NCBI GenBank assembly: GCA_018666135.1
Contig: JABJAN010000036.1
Coordinates: forward strand, 1-53,931
Reading direction: 5' to 3'
Length of the DNA: 53,931 bases
From: Alphaproteobacteria bacterium
Lineage (GTDB): Bacteria > Pseudomonadota > Alphaproteobacteria > Puniceispirillales > Puniceispirillaceae
Shown here: positions 44,599 through 53,730 of the stretch, piece after piece
Numbering within the stretch: the stretch's first letter is position 1
Layout of the letters: each line of letters begins with the position of its first letter
The notes under the pieces: model-generated
The model's database searches: none
Told to the model about the DNA's origin: nothing
The model's input: only the letters and a program-made list of their open reading frames with translations
Made by a program: the position numbers and the translations under genes

Positions 44599-46266
44599 AT
44601 GAGTGATATAGAAATTGCCCGCAATGCAACAATAAAGCCTATTTCTGAAATTGCGGAAAGACTTAATATTCCCAATCAAGCTATGATACCTTTTGGGCAT
44701 GATAAGGCAAAGATAAATCTTGATTGGTTGGAAAAGCAACCTGCCAAGGATAATGCTAAGCTAATTTTGGTTACTGCAATTAATCCTACCCCAGCTGGCG
44801 AGGGCAAAACCACCACCTCTGTTGGTTTGGGAGATGGTATCAACCGAATAGGCAAAAAATCCATCATCTGCCTTCGAGAGCCTTCACTTGGACCCTGTTT
44901 TGGTATGAAGGGCGGCGCTGCTGGTGGGGGATATGCTCAGGTTGTTCCAATGGAGGATATCAATCTGCATTTTACAGGTGATTTTCATGCTATAACATCT
45001 GCCCATAATTTATTATCAGCAATGATTGATAATCATATTTACTGGGGCAATGAACTTGATATTGATACGAGGCGTATTGTTTGGCGCCGGGTTCTTGATA
45101 TGAACGATAGAGCGTTACGTCAAAACACGGTGTCTCTTGGTGGTGTTGCAAACGGATTCCCAAGAGAATCAGGATTTGATATTACGGTTGCTTCAGAGAT
45201 TATGGCAATCTTATGCTTAGCATCAGATCTTGAAGATTTGCAGGAAAGATTGGGCAATATAATTATTGGGTATCGTCGGGATAAATCAGCAATATATTGC
45301 CGTGATATAAAAGCAGACGGGGCAATGACAGTATTATTGAAAGCGGCATTGCAGCCTAATTTAGTGCAAACATTAGAATCAAACCCTGCATTTATTCATG
45401 GCGGTCCTTTCGCTAATATCGCGCATGGATGTAACTCTGTTATTGCAACAAAAGCAGCTCTTAAATTAGCTGATTATGTGGTAACTGAAGCAGGCTTTGG
45501 AGCAGATTTAGGGGCTGAAAAATTCTTTAATATAAAATGTCGTAAAGCTAATTTGCAACCAGCATGCGTAGTGCTTGTGGCAACAGTTAGAGCGTTGAAG
45601 ATGAATGGCGGTGTGAGTAAAGAAGCGTTGGGAGATGAGAATTTAGACGCAATTCAAAAGGGAAGCGAAAATTTATTAAGGCATATCGAAAATCTACATA
45701 AATTTGGTGTGCCTGCCATTGTAGCAATAAATCATTTTGTAACAGATACCCCAGCCGAAATTGAACGTGTCAAACAGATTACTAAAATTGCCGGTGTTGA
45801 AGCAATTGAATGTCGGCATTGGGCTGATGGTTCTAAGGGAACAGAAGAACTTGCCAAGAAGGTTGTAGATATTTGTGATAACGGACAGGCGAATTTTACC
45901 CCCCTTTATCCAGATTCGATGTCATTACTAGACAAGATTACAACCATCGCAACACAGATTTATCGTGCAGATAATGTAGTCGTGGATAAAAAAATTCAAG
46001 ATCAATTGGTAGAATGGGAAGCCGCGGGATATGGAGATTTGCCAGTCTGTATGGCAAAAACACAATATTCTTTTTCAGCAGATCCATCATTGCGTGGGGC
46101 GCCAATAAATCATAGCCTTCCCATTCGCGAGGTTAGGCTATCAGCAGGGGCAGGGTTTATTGTTGCTGTGTGTGGGGATATCATGACGATGCCTGGGTTG
46201 CCAAGGAGACCAGCTGCTGAAATGATAGGTATTAGTGATGCTGGCGAAGTTGAGGGGCTATTTTAA
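44599..46266 (+). CDS. fhs: Formate-tetrahydrofolate ligase
   Basis: A 555-residue cytosolic enzyme joining formate to tetrahydrofolate with ATP. The P-loop [17 protein letters not shown], the [20 protein letters not shown] segment and the [15 protein letters not shown] motif identify it without doubt. In marine Alphaproteobacteria it links C1 units from methylated compounds (betaine, DMSP, methylamines) to energy and biosynthesis. The divergent GlxA-type regulator suggests substrate-dependent control. An AAGGAAA ribosome-binding site precedes the ATG. Confidence 0.97.
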   Translation: MSDIEIARNATIKPISEIAERLNIPNQAMIPFGHDKAKINLDWLEKQPAKDNAKLILVTAINPTPAGEGKTTTSVGLGDGINRIGKKSIICLREPSLGPCFGMKGGAAGGGYAQVVPMEDINLHFTGDFHAITSAHNLLSAMIDNHIYWGNELDIDTRRIVWRRVLDMNDRALRQNTVSLGGVANGFPRESGFDITVASEIMAILCLASDLEDLQERLGNIIIGYRRDKSAIYCRDIKADGAMTVLLKAALQPNLVQTLESNPAFIHGGPFANIAHGCNSVIATKAALKLADYVVTEAGFGADLGAEKFFNIKCRKANLQPACVVLVATVRALKMNGGVSKEALGDENLDAIQKGSENLLRHIENLHKFGVPAIVAINHFVTDTPAEIERVKQITKIAGVEAIECRHWADGSKGTEELAKKVVDICDNGQANFTPLYPDSMSLLDKITTIATQIYRADNVVVDKKIQDQLVEWEAAGYGDLPVCMAKTQYSFSADPSLRGAPINHSLPIREVRLSAGAGFIVAVCGDIMTMPGLPRRPAAEMIGISDAGEVEGLF

Positions 46267-46315
46267 TCAGATTTGATACTGGTGCGAATTATGCAAATCT
46301 AATATGGAATGAAGT

Positions 46316-47167
46316 ATGAATGATACGGTAAGTCATACCCAAAATTATGACCAAAATTATAATCCGGATAGGGTAGTGATAACTTCTTCAAGTAATCAAG
46401 ATATCAAACGACTACGCTCATTGCATGAGCGTAAATATCGGAAGCAGACAGGCTGGTTTCTGGCAGAGGGTCTGCGCATTTGTACAGAAGCGTTGCAGCA
46501 AGGATTTGCCCCACAAAGATTGCTATATGAAGATGGCAGAGAGACAGACCCGTTAATTGCTAATTTAATTATCGCATGCGAGCAGGCTGGGGGAAGGGTA
46601 TTACCTGTAACCCGTTCCTTGCTAGTTAAAGTAAGCAATAAGGATAATCCGCAAACAGTTATTGGCGCCTATCAACAATTTACAACACCCTTATCTGATA
46701 TTTTAGCATCTGATGTTACATGCTGGGTTGCGCTTGATAGGATACGTGATCCTGGGAATTTAGGCACCATCATTCGCACGATTGATGCGGTAGCAGCTGA
46801 TGGTATTATTTTAATAGATGACTGTACAGACCCATTTTCCGTAGAATCAGTTAGAGCCTCTATGGGCGCAATTTTTACACTTAAAATTAGCGTTTGTTCT
46901 AGTGATGAGTTTCTCATTTTTAAACAAAATTTTAGCGGAGATGTAATTGGAACAGCATTGCAATCTAGCTCAGATTATAAACAAGCCAACTGGCGCAGTC
47001 CGTGTATTATTCTGATGGGTAACGAGCAAGCAGGATTGCCTGCGACGCTAAGAAATGCCTGTGACCAGCTTATATCAATGCCAATGCTTGGTCGTTCAGA
47101 TAGTCTTAATCTGTCTGTTGCAACTGGGATTGCTTTATATGAATACTTACGGCACCAACCTAGTTAA
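46316..47167 (+). CDS. TrmH/SpoU family RNA 2'-O-methyltransferase
   Basis: A 283-residue SPOUT methyltransferase. It has an N-terminal L30-like substrate-binding domain (SSSNQDIKRLRSLHERKYRK) and the three SPOUT motifs: LDRIRDPGNLGTIIRT, ILMGNEQAGLP, and SLNLSVATGIALYEYLR which form the knot and SAM site. It modifies ribose in rRNA or tRNA; the target nucleotide is not predictable. Its 3' end overlaps the convergent methyltransferase gene by four bases. Confidence 0.92.
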   Translation: MNDTVSHTQNYDQNYNPDRVVITSSSNQDIKRLRSLHERKYRKQTGWFLAEGLRICTEALQQGFAPQRLLYEDGRETDPLIANLIIACEQAGGRVLPVTRSLLVKVSNKDNPQTVIGAYQQFTTPLSDILASDVTCWVALDRIRDPGNLGTIIRTIDAVAADGIILIDDCTDPFSVESVRASMGAIFTLKISVCSSDEFLIFKQNFSGDVIGTALQSSSDYKQANWRSPCIILMGNEQAGLPATLRNACDQLISMPMLGRSDSLNLSVATGIALYEYLRHQPS

Positions 47168-48093
47168 AAACCAGACCATCTTGCATAAATGGCTTGTCCA
47201 ATCGCTCTTGGTGGCTTTTCTGATATCTGCTGATTTTCAATAATAGCTATTTCACCAGATGCTAATTGCCCGCCGAGACCTGCAAGATTATCTGCCATAG
47301 CAGAATGAACAGAAATAACAGACATTCTAACAGCATAAATAGTCGCAACCAGAAATAAGGGTGTGTCTGATAATAAGTGTCGGCATGATTTTAATAAAGA
47401 AGGCAGGTCCTGATGTAGTTGCCAAATTTCATTTTTGGGACCTCTGCCATATTTTGGTGGATCAAGAATGATACCATCATAAGTCTTATTCCGCCTTAAT
47501 TCGCGCTGAACAAACTGTAAGGCATCTTCAGTTATAAAACGAATAGGGGCATTTTCAAGCTTGCTAAGTGACCTATTATCAAATGCTAGCTGAATGGCTT
47601 TTTTGCTTGCATCTATGTGGGTTACTTCAGCACCTGCTTTTGCGGCATGAAGACTTGCAATACCAGAATAAGCAAACAGATTTAATAATCTTGGGGGGCG
47701 TTGATGAATTTTGATAAACTCTTTAATCTTAGCTGCGCACCATTGCCAGTGGACGGATTGTTCTGGGAAAAAACCCAGATGTCTAAAAGCCGTAGGCATC
47801 GCAAAGAAATGAATATCTTCAAACTGCATTTGCCAGCTTTCAGGAAGTGATTCAACAAGCTGCCAGCTGCCGCCCTTATCACTATCCTGACCAGATGTAA
47901 GAAAATGACCGTCTGCGTTATCCCAATCAGATTGCGGCAATCGCGGAGACCATAAAGCTTGCGCTTCTGGTCTTACAAATTGATATGGTCCAAATTGCTC
48001 TAACTTCTGGCCATTGCCAGAATCAATTAAGTGATAATCGCGCCATCCATTTGGATAGAGTTGTTGTGAGAATTCTGAATAATGTAGTTTCAT
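47164..48093 (-). CDS. Class I SAM-dependent rRNA methyltransferase (RlmI/RlmK-like)
   Basis: A 309-residue Rossmann-fold methyltransferase. Motif I reads LLNLFAYSGIASLHAAKAGAE (read in parts), motif II VTHIDASKKAIQLA, and the catalytic segment IILDPPKYGRGP has the DPPKYGRG form of m5C/m2G rRNA methyltransferases. It lacks the N-terminal PUA domain of E. coli RlmI. I chose the ATG at 48093; two upstream in-frame ATGs add non-conserved residues. It overlaps the end of the SpoU gene and is divergent from the Lrp regulator. Confidence 0.87.
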   Translation of the reverse strand: MKLHYSEFSQQLYPNGWRDYHLIDSGNGQKLEQFGPYQFVRPEAQALWSPRLPQSDWDNADGHFLTSGQDSDKGGSWQLVESLPESWQMQFEDIHFFAMPTAFRHLGFFPEQSVHWQWCAAKIKEFIKIHQRPPRLLNLFAYSGIASLHAAKAGAEVTHIDASKKAIQLAFDNRSLSKLENAPIRFITEDALQFVQRELRRNKTYDGIILDPPKYGRGPKNEIWQLHQDLPSLLKSCRHLLSDTPLFLVATIYAVRMSVISVHSAMADNLAGLGGQLASGEIAIIENQQISEKPPRAIGQAIYARWSGF

Positions 48094-48259
48094 GAACCGC
48101 ATATTGACGATTAAACGAGCTGCTGACAAGCCCAATAGTGCCCTTATGATACCTATGGAATAAATTTTTAGTTTAAGACATAATGGAGCTGTGATGAAGA
48201 ATTTTTTTTAATTCATTTTTAGATTAAAGTTTTTGTCTTACATAAATTTGGGAGCTTGC

Positions 48260-48718
48260 ATGGACGCTGTGGACAAAAAGATTTTGGATATATTGCAGAA
48301 AGATTCTGCCCAGCCAGTAGCTGATATTGCTCGTAAGGTTGGTTTGTCTGTCACGCCATGCTGGCGCCGGATACAAAGGCTTGAGGAAGATGGTATAATC
48401 AAGGCGCGTGTAGCTTTGCTAGATGCAGACAAGTTAGGTCTTGGGATGTCTGTTTTTGTTGCTCTTAAAATTGCCGAACATTCATCAGATTGGTTACATA
48501 ATTTTGCAACAAAAATTTCTGAATATGAAGAAGTTGTTGAGTTTTATAGAATGTCAGGAGAAGTTGATTATTTGCTTCGAGTAGTTGTAAAAAATATGGC
48601 AGCCTATGATGCATTTTATAAAAAACTAATTACAGAAGTGTCATTAAAAGATGTTAGTTCTTCTTTTGCGATGGAAGAAATTAAAAACTCAACGTCACTT
48701 CCTATCAATCAGAATTAA
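48260..48718 (+). CDS. Lrp/AsnC family transcriptional regulator
   Basis: A 152-residue regulator with an N-terminal winged helix (VDKKILDILQKDSAQPVADIA, then KVGLSVTPCWRRIQRLEEDG) and the C-terminal RAM ligand-binding domain (SGEVDYLLRVVVKNMAAYDAF). It binds an amino acid or related metabolite. The ATG at 48260 has GGGAG 5 bases upstream; the open frame begins earlier at a TTG without homology. Target genes are not evident from the surroundings. Confidence 0.93.
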   Translation: MDAVDKKILDILQKDSAQPVADIARKVGLSVTPCWRRIQRLEEDGIIKARVALLDADKLGLGMSVFVALKIAEHSSDWLHNFATKISEYEEVVEFYRMSGEVDYLLRVVVKNMAAYDAFYKKLITEVSLKDVSSSFAMEEIKNSTSLPINQN

Positions 48719-48723
48719 AATGC

Positions 48724-49752
48724 TTAACTCTGATGCGTAATATTCAAAATAATGGATAGTAAGTTTTTAATAAAGGCATTCTGTGAAAATCGTTCCTCTG
48801 CCAGAGTATTTTTTGCTTTTGTCTGATACTCACCTAATTTGTTTGGGTTTCTAATTAGCATTTTTATATGAGATGCTATTTGATGGCTATCAGCAGGTTC
48901 GAAAAAAAGCGCATTTTCATCACCCTGGCAAATCCACATTGGCCCATTTGTTTTAGAAGTGACGATTGCCACGCCATATTGCATCACCTCTGGCAAAACA
49001 TAACCATATGGCTCATCTAAAGAAGGAAGACAAAAAACGTCCAAGTTAGAGGCAAATTTATTGATATCTGTCCAACCAATAAATCGAATGGGGTTTCCTT
49101 TGTTTTCAGCATATTGATGAAGGTGTTTAGATAATGGACCATCGCCTGCAAGCAAGAATTTAATTTCTGGATATTCAGAACGCACATCAGCAGCAGCATC
49201 AATAAATGACTGAAACCCTTTTTTCTCAACGAACCTGCCAGCTGCCCCTACGGTTTTTAGCTGACTTGCTCGCCCCTTGTTACTTGGCATTTCGGCTTCT
49301 GCCCTTGGCTCAAAATAATGAGGTAATAAATGAATGGTATCGCTATTTCGGCCGATATTTTTTGCCTTTTTCACCGCATTTGGTGTGAGGCAAATAAGAT
49401 GGTGTGACCCCATAAATTGCTCTGGTTTATCATTATGGCAAATACCGATTATGATATCACAATATTTTCGAATGCTGGCGCACATAAAGCCGTTATGAAC
49501 AAGACCTAAGGTAAAGGATTGTTTTTGAAGTGCGCTAATAGGTAAATAGGGCGCTCGCCTTATCAGCATTTTTTGCAGAGGGGACATTTTGATAAAACAA
49601 GTATTTGCGTAGCTGTTATCTGATGCTAATTTAGTTGGCATAAAACAAGAATTGTCAAATTCTGGAAGGTCTCCTAAAGCATCAAGATAGGCTGAAAACG
49701 CCCTTTGAATTCCTCCTGGTTTATTATCACTTGTCACATGAAGAATTTTCAT
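48724..49752 (-). CDS. GT4 family glycosyltransferase
   Basis: A 342-residue GT-B fold enzyme. The N-terminal half has the acceptor loop KPGGIQRAFSAYLDAL, the C-terminal donor half has GAAGRFVEKKGFQSFIDAA, FLLAGDGPL and the E-x7-E nucleotide-sugar motif in SLDEPYGYVLPEVMQYG. Such enzymes extend lipopolysaccharide, exopolysaccharide or lipid-linked glycans in the cytoplasm. I chose the ATG at 49752, with AGG 5 bases upstream. It lies 20 bases after the EamA transporter gene on the same strand, in the neighbourhood of the STT3 gene. Confidence 0.9.
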   Translation of the reverse strand: MKILHVTSDNKPGGIQRAFSAYLDALGDLPEFDNSCFMPTKLASDNSYANTCFIKMSPLQKMLIRRAPYLPISALQKQSFTLGLVHNGFMCASIRKYCDIIIGICHNDKPEQFMGSHHLICLTPNAVKKAKNIGRNSDTIHLLPHYFEPRAEAEMPSNKGRASQLKTVGAAGRFVEKKGFQSFIDAAADVRSEYPEIKFLLAGDGPLSKHLHQYAENKGNPIRFIGWTDINKFASNLDVFCLPSLDEPYGYVLPEVMQYGVAIVTSKTNGPMWICQGDENALFFEPADSHQIASHIKMLIRNPNKLGEYQTKAKNTLAEERFSQNAFIKNLLSIILNITHQS

Positions 49753-49772
49753 CAACCTATCCAATCTATGAT

Positions 49773-50678
49773 TTATACATATAACAGCACAAGAATGATG
49801 GAAATGCCAAGTATTGCAATGCCAGCTACTTCAAAAATAGTTATTTTCTCTTTTAGAAAAAGCCAAGAAAATAAAATTGATATTACTAATTCTATTTGCC
49901 CAACTGCTCGTACTGCCCCGAGGTGAAACATTGCAAATGCGATAAACCAAGCAGCAGAGGAAATGGCAGCTGTAATACCAATAAAGATCCCAATACGCCA
50001 ATTCTCAAGACATAGTTTTAACTGGGCTGGTTCCTTTAATAAAAGATAGGTGCCTAGGATGATGGTTTGAAACGAGATAGCGATGGCAGCAGTAAAGCTT
50101 GCATCTAACACCAAGACATCTCCACCAAGCAGCAAAGTTGCTTTGAAATAACAAATATTAGCAAGAGCTAAAGCAGATCCAGATCCAATTCCAAGAAGAT
50201 GAGAAGAGGAGAAAAATAAATGTCTTCTGCCGCCATTAGCAAATTCTATTTTCTGGTAACTAACCAAAGCAATACCCACAAGCCCGATGAGGATAGCCAT
50301 TATAAGAGAAATGCTTGCGGTATATCCAATTATTATTGCTTCTAAAATGGCTGTTTGAAGAATTTCAGTTTTTGATAAGGCAATTCCAATTGCATAATTG
50401 CGATGTTTAAACATCATGATTAGAAGAATCGTAAATGCAATCTGCAACATACCACCGCTAGCAACACTTAAAATAAATAACGCATTCATGTGAGGCAGGG
50501 AGCTATTTGTTTGAATGCAAACAGCAAAGGTCCATAGCCAGGCGAATGCAATGCCATAAATAAAGCGGCTGAAACTGGCGCCTAATTCACCTGTGCGAGG
50601 CACTAAAATCTTTTGGCAAACTGTACGTAAAGATTGTGCAGTTGCCCCGATTATAGCAAGTATAGCCCAAATTTCCAT
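49773..50678 (-). CDS. EamA/DMT family transporter
   Basis: A 301-residue integral membrane protein with ten hydrophobic helices in two five-helix halves, the drug/metabolite transporter layout. The first helix AILAIIGATAQSLRTVCQKIL and the C-terminal SILFSWLFLKEKITIFEVAGIAIL are typical (FLKE motif). The substrate is unknown; amino acids, nucleosides or undecaprenyl-linked sugars are all represented in the superfamily. It probably forms an operon with the downstream GT4 gene, which could fit a flipping role, but that is speculation. Confidence 0.87.
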   Translation of the reverse strand: MEIWAILAIIGATAQSLRTVCQKILVPRTGELGASFSRFIYGIAFAWLWTFAVCIQTNSSLPHMNALFILSVASGGMLQIAFTILLIMMFKHRNYAIGIALSKTEILQTAILEAIIIGYTASISLIMAILIGLVGIALVSYQKIEFANGGRRHLFFSSSHLLGIGSGSALALANICYFKATLLLGGDVLVLDASFTAAIAISFQTIILGTYLLLKEPAQLKLCLENWRIGIFIGITAAISSAAWFIAFAMFHLGAVRAVGQIELVISILFSWLFLKEKITIFEVAGIAILGISIILVLLYV

Positions 50679-50722
50679 GTTGATGGTCTAATCTAAAAAC
50701 AGAGATAAATCTATGTTTTAGA

Positions 50723-50774
50723 TGATTTTCTCAGGTGATTTTCTCAGGTGAATTTTTTAGGTGATTTTCTTTTA
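50723..50774. repeat. 13-base direct tandem repeat at the 3' end of the hypothetical gene
   Basis: The unit TGATTTTCTCAGG occurs twice perfectly (50723-50735, 50736-50748), then twice in altered form (50749-50761, 50762-50774). It spans the stop codon of the minus-strand gene at 50744. A 13-base unit shifts frame, so copy-number change would alter the protein's C-terminus. Confidence 0.9.
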
Positions 50775-51367
50775 GATGTGATTGACGCACTACTTAGGTC
50801 TAGCACTCTTGATGTTTCCTGATTTTTATCTGAAATAATCTCTTTGACTACATTCCCAATATTATCTTTCACAAGATTATTTAATGTAAATTCAATAAAC
50901 TGTTTCAACTCATCCGATAGGGTTTGATTGGAGTTACTGCTTGCCAATTCCCTGTGCATTTCAGTTTTGGGTTTGATAGATGAATTACGGCTTGATATGT
51001 CCCCAGTTGCGATTGAAACAGCTTGCCTTATATCTTGCATTAGGCTGTCAACATGGGAAGGTTCAGAATGGTTTTTACTAACCTTATCTTTGTGTTTATA
51101 GTCATTTGTATCTTTAAGGGCAATTTTTTCTGATAACACAGCTATTTCTGCTTCTCTTAAAAGCAATTTTAACTGGTTTAGGTGATGCGTAATGATTAGT
51201 TTTTCTTCAAAAAGATGAGTTAGGGTAGAGATATATGTTTTATCAATTCCCAATCTTTGCAGCAACATATCGTCAATAATACCATTTTTTGAGGTTAAGG
51301 CTTCTATAGTTGCAATATTGCGCAATGATTTTAAGCTATCCAAAAGGGGGTTATTATCTCTCATCAT
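50744..51367 (-). CDS. Hypothetical protein, possibly PopZ-like
   Basis: A 207-residue soluble protein I do not recognise outright. The N-terminal third is helical (about 5-85) with LLQRLGIDKTYISTLTHLFEEKLI. A central low-complexity charged/serine region follows, and it ends with a basic tail (SKRKSPKK). Two segments recall PopZ: VDSLMQDIRQAVSIATGD (106-123), similar in spacing to the EEILASIRRIISED motif, and LSDELKQFIEFTLNNLVKD onward (150-180), similar to the C-terminal oligomerisation helices. PopZ itself normally neighbours valS, which is absent. It is divergent from the STT3 gene across 172 bases. A 13-base tandem repeat spans its 3' end. Confidence 0.6.
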   Translation of the reverse strand: MMRDNNPLLDSLKSLRNIATIEALTSKNGIIDDMLLQRLGIDKTYISTLTHLFEEKLIITHHLNQLKLLLREAEIAVLSEKIALKDTNDYKHKDKVSKNHSEPSHVDSLMQDIRQAVSIATGDISSRNSSIKPKTEMHRELASSNSNQTLSDELKQFIEFTLNNLVKDNIGNVVKEIISDKNQETSRVLDLSSASITSKRKSPKKFT

Positions 51368-51539
51368 TAACTCTCGAACTTATCAGTCAGAATATTATGA
51401 TAAGGTGATTCATTCATTTTGACTAGATTGAATATAGTATTTTTGCACGCTGCATCTGTATTGTTGTTATATCCAGCTATTTAATTTATATTTCAGCTAA
51501 GTGTTTAATTGTGTAAATCGTAAAAAATTGGGGGCATAG

Positions 51540-53654
51540 ATGTCATTTCTAGCAAAGATGGTTGCTTGGCATGAAAAAATATTTGAAAATCGCTGGTTTA
51601 CGCAAAGAGTGACATTGGTAACCATTGCCCTTGCTCTTTTATTGGGCGCAGTAGCGAGCTATATGAATTTTCAAGCAAGGCACATTAATTGGCAGATGTG
51701 GACTCAAAATAAGGCAGAGTTTTTTGTAGAGGATACCCCCCTTTTTACGACAATGGATGCTGGATATTTTCTTGGCATAGCAGGCTATCTAAAATCAGGT
51801 AAAACGGTAGAAGATTATCAAGCTCTTCGGGTATATCCTGAAAACCTGAATGAAAATCAACCTCTCAATACGCAAAGTAGGTCAGCACCCTTATTATCAA
51901 AAACCATTGCTTATTTTGCCGAAGATGCCTCGCCACAATCTTTGCTCACAGCTGGCAATAAAATTCTTCCCTACACAGCTGTGATAACAGTAATTGCAAT
52001 ATTTATAGCATTTGCGGTGACTGGCTACTGGATGGAAGCATCGGTTGCAGCAGCGGGAGGCGGCTTATCTCTTGCTTATTATTGGCGCTCGTCTATGGGC
52101 AGAATAGATACAGATCAGCTGAATCTGGGTTTTATGTATTTTATGTTTGCTATGGTTATGTGCGCTGGTAAGGCAAAAAACGTAAAATATGGCTTATTAT
52201 TTACAATTATTGCAGGGATTACAGCACATTTATTCATGTATTGGTATGGCAAAGCTGAACTAATCATAATGGCTGCAATCGCATTATTCTGGTTACTGCT
52301 TGTCCTTTCACGAGATTGGCGACGGTATTTAGGGTTTACTATCCTATTTCTTCTGATTTCAGGCGTTGGTTTAATAAATCCATTTGATTCAATATATCTT
52401 CGAACGGGTCTGGATTTTGATAATTTTATTTTTAGTAATGTGATTTCGACTGTTACAGAAGCATCACGCGTGGATATTATGGAAATTTTCTATAGGATGA
52501 CGGGTTCTGTTTTGATTAGCGTGATGTGTGTTTTTGGGATCTTATTATGGGCTTTCTGTCATCCAGTCATGGCAGTGGCATATGCCCCACTTGCTGGATT
52601 TTTTGTACTAAACATGTTTATTGGAAACAGAGCTGCTTTTTATTCTGCTCCTTTTTTCTGGTTTGGCGCAGCCTATTTAGCAGTGCTAGTAACCAAAATG
52701 ATTATTTATCAAGTTTCAGCCCAATTTGAGAACTCCAAACATTTTATCACCAGTATTCTATCTCCTGCAGCATCGTTTGGGGTATGCGCGATATTACTTA
52801 TATTAGTGTGGCTTGCAGGACCAGCCTATCAGCTTGCAAAACCATCTATTCCAGCCCCTGTAATTAAGGCGATGCTCTTTTTAAATCAGACAGAGATACA
52901 ATCAGAGAAAAGTGTTGTTGCTAGCTGGTGGGATTATGGATATGCCTCTATGTTGTTTAATAATCTGCCAACATTCACCGACCCTGGCTCACATGGGGGT
53001 AAATCAAATTATTTTATTGCAGACGCGTTATTAGCAGATAATCAAGCATATACCGCTGATATACTTCGTTTTCTTGCCCGTGGCGGTCTGGATAGCTTAG
53101 ATATGGCGGTTGCTAATAGCTCTGAGCTTAGAAAAAAAATCCTTGCTGATAGAAGCAAGCAAGCGCCAGCAGTATATTTTATGCTTACAGATCAGATGAC
53201 AAGTTGGATGCCCTCTATATCAAAAATAGGAAAGTGGGATATTGATTTAGGGGCGCCCATGCGGATTGAGGGTAATAATTTAGGTCAGCCTCTCTCTTAT
53301 AATTTTGTTTCCTGTGCTGATACAACCACACCTGGAATTGTAAGATGTAATAATTCGCCAGTAGATTTAAGAGAGGGTATGATAGATAACAAACCTGTTT
53401 TAAGTATGGTAAGTGAAACACGGGGAGGTAGATTTTTTGGGGGCAAACGCTTCAGAGATAATGCCTTAAATATGGTGCAAATCATGAAAGATAGTGAAGG
53501 AAAATCAACAAGAGTGGCTATTTTGCATAAAGAGCTTTTTTTAAGTAGCTATAATCAGATGTTTCATTTAGGCAGGTTTGATACTAAAAACTTTAAATTA
53601 ATATATGACGGATATCCATTTGTTCGAATTTTTAAACTTCTCCCTGCATCCTAA
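51540..53654 (+). CDS. STT3/PglB-type oligosaccharyltransferase
   Basis: A 704-residue GT-C enzyme with about 13 transmembrane helices and a C-terminal periplasmic domain, the layout and length of PglB. All catalytic landmarks can be found. D73 in TTMDAGYF is the first-loop acidic residue, D190-T-D192 is the second acidic motif, and T304-V-T-E307 matches the external-loop TIxE motif. The acceptor-binding W463-W-D-Y-G467 follows. Such enzymes transfer a lipid-linked oligosaccharide to asparagine in D/E-x-N-x-S/T or N-x-S/T sequons in the periplasm. Lipid-linked glycan genes (pglC-, pglK-like) are not seen. A GGGGG run precedes the ATG. Such genes are uncommon in Alphaproteobacteria to my knowledge. 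Confidence 0.93.
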   Translation: MSFLAKMVAWHEKIFENRWFTQRVTLVTIALALLLGAVASYMNFQARHINWQMWTQNKAEFFVEDTPLFTTMDAGYFLGIAGYLKSGKTVEDYQALRVYPENLNENQPLNTQSRSAPLLSKTIAYFAEDASPQSLLTAGNKILPYTAVITVIAIFIAFAVTGYWMEASVAAAGGGLSLAYYWRSSMGRIDTDQLNLGFMYFMFAMVMCAGKAKNVKYGLLFTIIAGITAHLFMYWYGKAELIIMAAIALFWLLLVLSRDWRRYLGFTILFLLISGVGLINPFDSIYLRTGLDFDNFIFSNVISTVTEASRVDIMEIFYRMTGSVLISVMCVFGILLWAFCHPVMAVAYAPLAGFFVLNMFIGNRAAFYSAPFFWFGAAYLAVLVTKMIIYQVSAQFENSKHFITSILSPAASFGVCAILLILVWLAGPAYQLAKPSIPAPVIKAMLFLNQTEIQSEKSVVASWWDYGYASMLFNNLPTFTDPGSHGGKSNYFIADALLADNQAYTADILRFLARGGLDSLDMAVANSSELRKKILADRSKQAPAVYFMLTDQMTSWMPSISKIGKWDIDLGAPMRIEGNNLGQPLSYNFVSCADTTTPGIVRCNNSPVDLREGMIDNKPVLSMVSETRGGRFFGGKRFRDNALNMVQIMKDSEGKSTRVAILHKELFLSSYNQMFHLGRFDTKNFKLIYDGYPFVRIFKLLPAS

Positions 53655-53730
53655 ATGGTATAGATAAATGCCTCAAAAAAAGGGCTTAAATTATTTAATA
53701 AAGAATATCTAAAACAGAAACCAAACATAT

